DNA from: Cellulomonas sp. P24
Lineage (GTDB): Bacteria > Actinomycetota > Actinomycetes > Actinomycetales > Cellulomonadaceae
Assembly (NCBI RefSeq): GCF_024704385.1
Contig: NZ_JAJDFX010000002.1
Span: 3,906,001-3,970,000 of the forward strand
Direction of reading: 5' to 3'
Length of the DNA: 64,000 bases
Under the pieces are notes generated by a model. It saw nothing but the letters and a program-made list of their open reading frames with translations. It made no database searches and was not told where the DNA came from. Positions 15,388 through 21,931 of the stretch are shown here, one piece after another (within the stretch, counting starts at the first letter, position 1; each line of letters begins with the position of its first letter). Made by a program: the position numbers and the translations under genes.

Positions 15388-18125
15388 GCCAGCACCTCCG
15401 CCGCGACTGCTGCGTGCTCGACGTGTCCCGCGTGCTCGAGGTGAGCCGCGACCTGGGCGACTGCGGCCCCTGCGTGCAGGATCGAGTCGACGATGTCCTT
15501 GACCCCGGCCGCGGTGCCGGCGACGAAGACGCCGGGGATGTCGGTCCGGCCGGGTTCGAGCTCGTCGTCGGGTTCGGCGACGTAGAAGTACTCGTCGAGA
15601 CCGAGCCTCTCGCCGGTGAAGAGCTTCTCCACCTCGCGGTTCGGCTGGATCCCCACGGCGAGGACGACGAGGTCGTACTCGGCCTCGACGATCGCACCGC
15701 CGTTCTCGATGTCCTCGTAGCGGACGATGAGATCGCCGTTCTCCTTCTCGGTGATCTTGGCCACGCGCCCCTTGATGTACTCGGCGCCCATGTCCTTGGC
15801 CTGCTCGTAGAACTCGTTGTAGCGCTTGCCGGCGGCGCGGATGTCCATGTAGTGCATGGTCACGTCCGCGAGCGGCAGCGCGCCCATGATCAGCTGGTTC
15901 TGCTTGACGGAGTACATGCAGCAGACCTTCGAGCAGAGCGGGTTGCCGGACGTCTTGTCCCGGGAACCGGTGCACGAGACGTACGCGATGCGCTCGGGCA
16001 CCTTCCCGTCGCCCGGACGGAGAACCGTGTTGAACGGGCGCGTCGGTGCGAGGAGGCGGTCCATCTGCATGCCGGTGATGACGTTGGCGTAGGTGCCGTA
16101 GCCGTACTCGGGCTTGAGATCGGCGGCGAAGAGCTTGTACCCGGTCGAGACCACGACCGCGCCGACGGTGATCTCCGAGACGACCTCACGCTTGTCGAAC
16201 CGGATGGCGTCGGCCGGGCAGGCGGACACGCACTCCTGGCACTCCGAGCAGACGCCGCAGTCCAGGCAGCCGCCGGCACCGGCGCGGGCCTCGGCCTCGG
16301 TCAGCGCGGGTTCGAGCTCGTCGAAGTCGACGGGAGCGGGGGAGAAGCGGGTGTCCGGCGTGATGGGCTCGCGCCGGGTGTGGCTCTTCTGCCGTGCCAG
16401 CACCTCGGCCTTGTCGACCGCACCGAGCAGGTCGTCGAGGGCGGGGAAGGTGCCGAGCTCGCGGCCGTTGACCCAGTTGTCGATCATGTAGGCCGCGCGC
16501 CGACCGGCACCGACGGCCCGCGTGATGTCGGTCGCGCCGCTCGTGACGTCGCCCGCCGCGAAGAGGTACGGGACCTCGGTCTGCAGCGTCGTCTCGTCGA
16601 CGGCGATCCGGCTGCCACGCTGGACGCTTGCCAGGTTCTCGAACGGGGTCGGGTCGGGAGCCATCCCGATCGCCGAGATCACGGCGTCGCAGGCGATCAC
16701 GAACTCGCTCCCCGCGATCGGCTCCGGGCGGCGTCGTCCGGACGCATCGGCCTGACCGAGCTGCATGCGCTGGCAGCGGAGACCGGTGACGGCACCGGCA
16801 GCGTCGGTGACGACCGAGACCGGGGCCACGAGGTACTCGAACTCGACGCCTTCCTTCTCGGCGTCCTCGATCTCGGCCGCGTGCGCGGGCATCTCCTCGC
16901 GTCCGCGCCGGTAGGCGACGCGGACCTCGAGGGCACCGAGGCGCCGGGCCGTGCGTGCGGTGTCCATCGCGACGTTGCCGCCGCCGACGACGACCACGCG
17001 CTTCCCGGTGAGCTCGGGGGCCTCGTCGACGCGCACCTGCCGGAGGAAGTCGAGACCGGCGAGCACGCCGTCGGCGTCCTCACCCGGCACGCCGAGCGAC
17101 GTCGCGCGCGGGGTGCCGGTGGCGAGCAGCACGGCGTCGTACCCCTCGGCCTTGAGGGCCTCGAGGTCGCTGATGGACGAGTTCGTCACGATCTCGACGC
17201 CGAGGGCGGTGACGTTGGCGATGTCCTGCTCGACGACCTCCTGCGGGAGGCGGTAGGCCGGCAGCGCGTGCCGCAGGAAGCCGCCCGGCTGGGCCTCGGC
17301 CTCGTGGATGCGGACCTGGTAGCCGAGCCGCGCGAGCTGCCACGCCGCCGTGAGTCCGGCCGGGCCGGATCCGACGATCGCGACGCTCTTGCCGTTGGGG
17401 GTGGGCATCTCGACGCCCGGTCCGTCCACCTCGGCGTAGTGACGATCGGCGGCGAACCGCTTGAGCCGGCGGATCGGGATCGTCCCCTCGAGGGCGCCGC
17501 GGGAGCACTCCGACTCGCACGGGGCGTAGCACGCGCGCCCCAGGGTCCCGACCAGCGGGGTCGCGTCGAGGACGAGCTGGAACGCCTCTTCGTACTTGCC
17601 GCTCCGGATCAGCGAGACGTAGCCGTGCGCCTTGATGCCGGCAGGGCAGTTGTCGATGCACGGCGACGTGCCGGCCCGCGTGATCACGGCCTTCTTCGGC
17701 ACGGCCTGCGGGAACGCGATGTAGGCCGCGCGGCGTGCCACGAGGTCGGAGTTGAACTCGTCGGGCACCGCGACGGTGCAGGCGGTCTGGCACTCGTTGC
17801 AGCCGGTGCAGGCGGCCCAGTCGACGAACGTCGACTTCTCCTTCACGGTGGCGCGGAACGCACCGTTGCTCTCCCGCTTGACCCCCAGGACCTCGCTGTA
17901 GGTCTTGGTGGTGATGTTGGGGTGGTTGATGGTCGACGACATCTTCGGGCCGGAGATGCAGCTCGCGCAGTCGAGGGTCGGGAAGACCTTGCTGAGCAGG
18001 ATCATCCGTCCGCCGACGCTCGCCTCCTTCTCGACGAGCAGGACCTTGTAGCCCATGTCGGCGAGCTTGATCGACGACTCCATCCCACCAATGCCACTGC
18101 CGATCACGAGGACGTCGTAGTCCAT
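15384..18125 (-). CDS. HdrA-like protein with inserted GltD-type NAD(P)H oxidoreductase module
   Basis: A 913-residue multidomain flavoprotein. Residues 1-120 begin an HdrA module (GSGIGGMESS FAD motif; C106-C109-C112-C116 cluster). Residues about 150-570 are a complete GltD-like unit: Cys at 156, 160, 199, 203 and 207 for [4Fe-4S], FAD motif VGSGPAGLTAAW at 251-262, NAD(P)H motif VVGGGNVAMDTA near 380 and the AAGDVTSGA end motif. Residues 619-635 are Cys-rich (CLDCGVCSECQECVSAC), and the HdrA part resumes with CTGSRDKTSGNPLCSKVCC at 717-735. The predicted role is electron transfer or bifurcation linking NAD(P)H to the Qmo-like complex. It starts at ATG 18125. Confidence 0.85.
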   Translation of the reverse strand: MDYDVLVIGSGIGGMESSIKLADMGYKVLLVEKEASVGGRMILLSKVFPTLDCASCISGPKMSSTINHPNITTKTYSEVLGVKRESNGAFRATVKEKSTFVDWAACTGCNECQTACTVAVPDEFNSDLVARRAAYIAFPQAVPKKAVITRAGTSPCIDNCPAGIKAHGYVSLIRSGKYEEAFQLVLDATPLVGTLGRACYAPCESECSRGALEGTIPIRRLKRFAADRHYAEVDGPGVEMPTPNGKSVAIVGSGPAGLTAAWQLARLGYQVRIHEAEAQPGGFLRHALPAYRLPQEVVEQDIANVTALGVEIVTNSSISDLEALKAEGYDAVLLATGTPRATSLGVPGEDADGVLAGLDFLRQVRVDEAPELTGKRVVVVGGGNVAMDTARTARRLGALEVRVAYRRGREEMPAHAAEIEDAEKEGVEFEYLVAPVSVVTDAAGAVTGLRCQRMQLGQADASGRRRPEPIAGSEFVIACDAVISAIGMAPDPTPFENLASVQRGSRIAVDETTLQTEVPYLFAAGDVTSGATDITRAVGAGRRAAYMIDNWVNGRELGTFPALDDLLGAVDKAEVLARQKSHTRREPITPDTRFSPAPVDFDELEPALTEAEARAGAGGCLDCGVCSECQECVSACPADAIRFDKREVVSEITVGAVVVSTGYKLFAADLKPEYGYGTYANVITGMQMDRLLAPTRPFNTVLRPGDGKVPERIAYVSCTGSRDKTSGNPLCSKVCCMYSVKQNQLIMGALPLADVTMHYMDIRAAGKRYNEFYEQAKDMGAEYIKGRVAKITEKENGDLIVRYEDIENGGAIVEAEYDLVVLAVGIQPNREVEKLFTGERLGLDEYFYVAEPDDELEPGRTDIPGVFVAGTAAGVKDIVDSILHAGAAVAQVAAHLEHAGHVEHAAVAAEVLA

Positions 18126-18171
18126 CGGTGACTCCAGTTCTGTGTTGTCTGCGGCGCGATCCTGCGACGCG

Positions 18172-18651
18172 CTAGATGAACAGGTTGACGTTCGCCTCGT
18201 CCGCGTCGCCCAGGTAGGAGGCGACTCCGGCGAACTCGAGGCCGTCGATCAGCTCTTCGGCGCGGAGGCCCATGATGTCCATCGACATCGTGCAGGCGAC
18301 CATCTTGATGCCCTGCTCGCGTGCCGTGGCGATGAGCTCCTCGAGCGACATCACGTTCTGCTGGCGCATCATCCGCTGCATGAGCTTGGGGCCGGCGCCG
18401 GCGAAGTTCATGTGCGAGAGGGCGAGCCGCCCGGGACCCCGGGGCATCATCGCGGCGAAGGCCTTCTGCAGCGGGCTCTTGCGCGTCGTCGCGACCTTCT
18501 CCGGTCGCCGAAGGGCGTTGAGCCCCCAGAACGTGAAGAACATCGTGACGTCGTCATCCATCGCCGCGGCACCGTTGGCGATGATGAACGCCGCCATCAC
18601 CTTGTCGAAGTCCCCGCTGAACAGGATGATCGTCTTGCGTGTGGTGTCCAC
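18172..18651 (-). CDS. DsrE2-family sulfur carrier protein
   Basis: A 159-residue DsrE/DsrF/DrsH-like protein beginning VDTTRKTIILFSGDFDK. The only cysteine is C120 in MVACTMSMDIMG, the pattern of the DsrE2 subfamily, where it carries persulfide. Hydrophobic stretches are absent except in the fold core. GTG 18651 has GAAGGAAG upstream. Its place between the MvhD-like and HdrA-like genes and in one operon with tusA points to sulfur relay toward or from the Qmo-like complex. Confidence 0.82.
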   Translation of the reverse strand: MDTTRKTIILFSGDFDKVMAAFIIANGAAAMDDDVTMFFTFWGLNALRRPEKVATTRKSPLQKAFAAMMPRGPGRLALSHMNFAGAGPKLMQRMMRQQNVMSLEELIATAREQGIKMVACTMSMDIMGLRAEELIDGLEFAGVASYLGDADEANVNLFI

Positions 18652-18683
18652 CGTTCCGGCTTCCTTCTCTCGTTGATCGTCGG

Positions 18684-19109
18684 TCACGGGGTGACGTCGA
18701 CGGGGCCCATGTCCACCAACATCTGCGAGAACTCCCGCATGTAGTTGACGAACGGTTCGGCGCACACCGAGCAGACGGCGGCCATCTTCAGCCGCTGGGG
18801 CTCGATCCCTCGGGCCTTCATGAGCTCCTGCGCCTGGGTGACGATGTGCGACGTGCGCTCGGCGCATTCGGGGAGCAGCGCGCACTCCTCGCCGTCCGAG
18901 GCGATGAACACCCCGTCGAGCCCGGTCTCGAACGCGTGCAGGATCCATCCGGGCTTGAGCCCGCTGCTGCACGGGACGCTCATCGTCGAGACGGTGGCCG
19001 AGTAGTGCAGGTGCCTGCTGCCGGCGAGGTCGATGCCCGGGTCGGAGATGTTGTTGGTCGAGAAGACGAGGATCCTCGGCGAGAACCCGGTGACGGTCGC
19101 GGTCGACAC
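18684..19109 (-). CDS. MvhD/FlpD-like hydrogenase iron-sulfur (delta) subunit
   Basis: A 141-residue protein related to methyl-viologen-reducing hydrogenase delta subunit (MvhD), a [2Fe-2S] electron-transfer partner of HdrA. Cysteines at 47 (VPCSSG), 76, 82, 113 and 116 (VCSVC) are the likely ligands; the family's typical GCH segment is replaced by SDGEEC. In Desulfovibrio QmoB this domain is fused to the HdrA part, whereas here it is a separate gene. No hydrogenase genes are nearby, so the donor is probably not H2. Confidence 0.8.
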   Translation of the reverse strand: MSTATVTGFSPRILVFSTNNISDPGIDLAGSRHLHYSATVSTMSVPCSSGLKPGWILHAFETGLDGVFIASDGEECALLPECAERTSHIVTQAQELMKARGIEPQRLKMAAVCSVCAEPFVNYMREFSQMLVDMGPVDVTP

Positions 19110-19116
19110 GATCAGG

Positions 19117-19377
19117 TCACTTCATCTTGCGGAGGTACAGGTGGAGGTACCCGGCATCGTCGAACGAGCCGAGGAACTCGTGCCCCATCTTCTTGGACCA
19201 GGCCGGGAGGTCCTTCAGCGTGCCCGAGTCGGTGGCGAGGACCTCCATCACACCGTTCACCGGCACGCCGCCGATGGCCTTCTTGGCGGCCAGGATCGGT
19301 CCGGGGCACGAGGTTCCTCGTGCGTCGACGACCTGGGCGATCGTGAGTGCCTTGAGCTCCTCAGCGGCGACCGTCAT
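19117..19377 (-). CDS. tusA: TusA/SirA-family sulfur carrier
   Basis: An 86-residue TusA-like protein with the diagnostic DARGTSCPGPILAAKKAI, in which C24 of the CPxP motif carries persulfide sulfur. A strong AAGGAGG ribosome site precedes ATG 19377. It is the first gene of the operon, 7 bp before the MvhD-like gene. In sulfur oxidisers and reducers TusA passes sulfane sulfur between rhodanese, DsrE and Hdr-like complexes, which fits the company here. Confidence 0.88.
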   Translation of the reverse strand: MTVAAEELKALTIAQVVDARGTSCPGPILAAKKAIGGVPVNGVMEVLATDSGTLKDLPAWSKKMGHEFLGSFDDAGYLHLYLRKMK

Positions 19378-19604
19378 GGTGAATCCTCCTTGATAGGGCA
19401 CGTGGTGGCGCGCCGTGGTGGTGGCTAGGTCCGGATCGATACGGGGCGTCGCGTGCGGGGACCGACCGAGACGTCCGATCTGCCGCCGTCGCGCCGACCG
19501 AGTCGTGCGGTGGGCGTCATGCTCAGGTCCACCGTTGGACCGGTACCGATGTGCACATGCCAAGGCTGTACCCCAGGCATCGGATGATTCAGGGTCGAAC
19601 GTCC

Positions 19605-19642
19605 TACCCCCGGGGGTATGCCTTTTTCTACCCCTGGGGGTA
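19605..19642. promoter_or_regulatory. Two tandem CsoR/CstR-type operator palindromes
   Basis: TACCCCCGGGGGTA (19605-19618, perfect palindrome) and TACCCCTGGGGGTA (19629-19642) are centred 24 bp apart inside a 20-bp direct repeat that also includes the trailing TGCCT. The form matches the GC-tract operators of CsoR/RcnR/CstR repressors (for CstR ATACCCC-N-GGGGTAT). CstR senses persulfides, which fits the TusA/DsrE2/Qmo-like operon downstream on the minus strand. No such repressor gene is in the window. Confidence 0.6.
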
Positions 19643-19867
19643 TGCCTCGCCTTACCTCGCAGGCGGGTGCTTCTGCACCTCAGAGGTTTGTCCTGGAGTA
19701 CACCGGGGAGGTCGAGCAGATCGGCCTCCCCGGGTGCGATGTGCCTGGTGAACACGCACGTGCGACAGCTCTGAGGGTGGGTGGCGGCGCTCACCTGGCG
19801 GCGCCCAGGTCGCCGGCAGGCTACTGGTGGAGGCAACCGTCGCGTCGCGCGCGTGGATCGCGGCACC

Positions 19868-19873
19868 TAGCGT
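19868..19873 (+). promoter_or_regulatory. -10 box TAGCGT upstream of the esterase gene
   Basis: TAGCGT on the plus strand predicts a start near 19880 and a leader of about 87 nt to GTG 19967. No clear -35 was seen. Confidence 0.35.
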
Positions 19874-19966
19874 GGAGGTAGGCCCTGCTCCGGCGTGTCG
19901 GCGGCGTCCGCACCGGCGGCAGCGTCCTCGGGCGGGCGGGCGGGCGGGCTGGAGGGGAGGGCGACG

Positions 19967-20851
19967 GTGCGTTGGCGTCGGTGGTCGGGTCGTGTGGCCG
20001 GACAAGGTGCCGGGTGGGGCGCCGTTGCAGTCGCCACCCTCGTCGTCGCCCTGGCCGCAGGGTGCACGGGTGGAACCGGAGACACCTCCCCACGATCTCC
20101 GCGCGTGACCTACGACCCGGCGCAGTCCTCCCGCGTCTTCCTCCCCGACGGGGCCTCGGCGTCGCCGGCTCCGCTCGTGGTCCTCGTGCCGGGCGGCGGA
20201 TGGGTCTCGGCCGATCCCACCGGGTTGACCGGCCTCGCGACGTGGCTCGCGGAGCGCGGCGCCGCGGTTGTCACGATCAGCTATCGCACGTCGTCCGACG
20301 ACGCCTACTTCCCGGTGCCGGCCGAGGACGTCGCATGCGGGCTCGCCGACGCGGCCGCGCGCGTGCGTCGTGCCGGGATCGGTGTCGGAGAGGTGGTCCT
20401 GGTCGGTCACTCGGCTGGGGCCCAGCTCGCTGCCGTCGTGGCCCTCGATCCCGGCACGTACAGCGGTGGCTGCAGCGATCCTGCCGTCGTCCCGGACCGG
20501 CTCGTCGGCCTGGCCGGGCCGTACGACGTGACCCGGATCGACGGTGCGGTCGAGAGCCTGTTCGGGACCGGCACCCCGAGCGCCGACGCCCGACGCGCCG
20601 CGGACCCTGTCGCGGCGGCCGGTCGTCGCTCGGAGCTCGCCGTGCTGCTCGTGCACGGCACGGCGGACGGGTTGGTGCCGGTCGAGCAGACGCAGCGGTT
20701 CGCGGCGGCCCTCAGCGCAGGAGGCCACCAGGTGACCACCCGGTACCCCGACGGCGCGGGCCACGCGTCGGTCTACTCCGCGGGCGTCGCAGGTCCGATC
20801 ATCGCGGACTGGCTGGGCCTGGGACCCGCGCCGACGCCGACCGACTCGTGA
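19967..20851 (+). CDS. Lipoprotein alpha/beta hydrolase (esterase/lipase-like)
   Basis: A 294-residue secreted protein. The first 30 residues form a signal peptide ending LAAGC, a lipobox-like cleavage site, so the enzyme is likely membrane-anchored outside the cell. The fold shows an oxyanion-type VPGGGW, nucleophile elbow GHSAGAQ and late Asp/His in VHGTADGLV and GAGHAS (hormone-sensitive-lipase/BD-FAE-like). GTG 19967 has GGAGGGGAGG 6 nt upstream; a GTG at 19895 would put 24 Ala/Gly-rich residues before the signal peptide and is rejected. Confidence 0.82.
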   Translation: MRWRRWSGRVAGQGAGWGAVAVATLVVALAAGCTGGTGDTSPRSPRVTYDPAQSSRVFLPDGASASPAPLVVLVPGGGWVSADPTGLTGLATWLAERGAAVVTISYRTSSDDAYFPVPAEDVACGLADAAARVRRAGIGVGEVVLVGHSAGAQLAAVVALDPGTYSGGCSDPAVVPDRLVGLAGPYDVTRIDGAVESLFGTGTPSADARRAADPVAAAGRRSELAVLLVHGTADGLVPVEQTQRFAAALSAGGHQVTTRYPDGAGHASVYSAGVAGPIIADWLGLGPAPTPTDS

Positions 20852-20909
20852 CGCGGTTCCCCGGTGAGAGGCCTGAGGGGGCGGCGCCCGAGCGATGAGC
20901 GCGCTCGAC

Positions 20910-20915
20910 TAGGCT
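20910..20915 (+). promoter_or_regulatory. -10 box TAGGCT upstream of the GT2 gene
   Basis: TAGGCT 75 bp before ATG 20985, in the 133-bp gap after the esterase gene. It fits the -10 pattern seen elsewhere in the window. Confidence 0.35.
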
Positions 20916-20984
20916 GGCTCGACATCGTGCGCCCGCGTGCGCCGACCCGTCTCGACCCTTCAGGGCGTTGCCGACAGGACGTAC

Positions 20985-21929
20985 ATGAAGCTCTTCATCC
21001 AGGTTCCGTGCCTCAACGAGGAGGGGAGCCTCCCCGCGGTCCTCTCGTCGATCCCCGACCGGATCGACGGCATCGACGAGATCGTCATCCTCGTGATCGA
21101 CGACGGCTCGACGGATCGCACGGTCGAGGTGGCCCACGAGCACGGCGTCACCCACGTGCTGCGCCACACGCGCACCATGGGCCTCGCCCGGTCCTTCCGG
21201 GACGGGGTCGACTACGCGCTCGCGCGAGGCGCCGACATCGTCGTCAACACCGACGGCGACAACCAGTACCCGCAGGACCGGATCGGAGACCTGGTGCAGC
21301 CGATCCTGGCCGGTCGGGCGGACATCGTCATCGCGGACCGGCAGACGCGCACGATCGCCGAGTTCTCGCCGTTCAAGAAGACCATGCAGCGCTTCGGCAG
21401 CTTCGTCGTCAACCGCGCGGCCAGCACGTCTCTGCCCGACGCGGCGAGCGGGTTCCGGGCCTACTCGCGCGCGGCCCTGCTCAGGCTGAACGTGGTCACG
21501 CAGTTCAGCTACTGCATGGAGACGATCATCCAGGCCGGGAACAAGCGGCTGAGGATCGCCAGCCTGCCCGTCGTCACGAACCCGAAGACGCGCGAGTCCC
21601 GCCTGTTCACGAGCGTGTTCCACCACATGGCGAAGTCGGCGTCGGCGATCATCCGCAGCTATCTGATGTTCAAGCCCTACGTGATCTTCGCGAGCCTCGG
21701 GGTCTTCTTCGGCGTGCTCGCTGCGATCCCGTTCGTCCGGTTCCTGATCCTCTGGGCCAGCCACGGCGACACCGCCGGCAACGTCCAGTCACTCATCTTC
21801 GGGTCGATCATGGCCGTCGCGGCGCTGCTGTCCCTCGCGCTGGGAGTCATCTCGGACCTGCAGCGCACCAATCGCGTGCTGCTCGAGGAGCAGCTCGAGC
21901 GGATCAAGGAGATCCAGTACCGGCGGTGA
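20985..21929 (+). CDS. GT2 glycosyltransferase, polyprenyl-phosphate sugar transferase type
   Basis: A 314-residue family 2 glycosyltransferase. The nucleotide-binding IDDGSTDRT (38-46) and the DGD metal motif NTDGDNQYPQD (88-98) are intact. Two TM helices near residues 231-252 and 262-285 place it in the GtrB/DPM1-like group, which load a sugar from UDP or GDP onto polyprenyl phosphate at the inner membrane face. It is convergent with a large membrane glycosyltransferase that could use the lipid-linked sugar. Confidence 0.88.
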   Translation: MKLFIQVPCLNEEGSLPAVLSSIPDRIDGIDEIVILVIDDGSTDRTVEVAHEHGVTHVLRHTRTMGLARSFRDGVDYALARGADIVVNTDGDNQYPQDRIGDLVQPILAGRADIVIADRQTRTIAEFSPFKKTMQRFGSFVVNRAASTSLPDAASGFRAYSRAALLRLNVVTQFSYCMETIIQAGNKRLRIASLPVVTNPKTRESRLFTSVFHHMAKSASAIIRSYLMFKPYVIFASLGVFFGVLAAIPFVRFLILWASHGDTAGNVQSLIFGSIMAVAALLSLALGVISDLQRTNRVLLEEQLERIKEIQYRR

Positions 21930-21931
21930 CG

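Larger units (their letters stand above)
19378..19966. other. 589-bp intergenic region with paired palindromes
   Basis: This region separates the divergent tusA operon and the esterase gene. It contains the two CsoR/CstR-type palindromes (19605-19642), a half-site-like TACCCC at 19569-19574 and a TAGCGT -10 candidate (19868-19873). Long open frames exist on both strands but have no ribosome sites or recognisable protein features, so I see no gene in it. Confidence 0.6.

Noticed and set aside
12240-19377. Calling the operon a hydrogenase or methanogen-type heterodisulfide reductase
   Set aside because: No hydrogenase subunit and no HdrB (CCG-domain) gene is present; the set fits a Qmo-like complex better.
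19415-19881. Open frames on both strands between tusA and the esterase gene
   Set aside because: No ribosome sites, Arg/Pro-rich translations and no family features; typical spurious frames of high-GC DNA.
19967-20851. Starting the esterase at GTG 19895
   Set aside because: It would place 24 Ala/Gly-rich residues before the signal peptide; GTG 19967 has a strong ribosome site.
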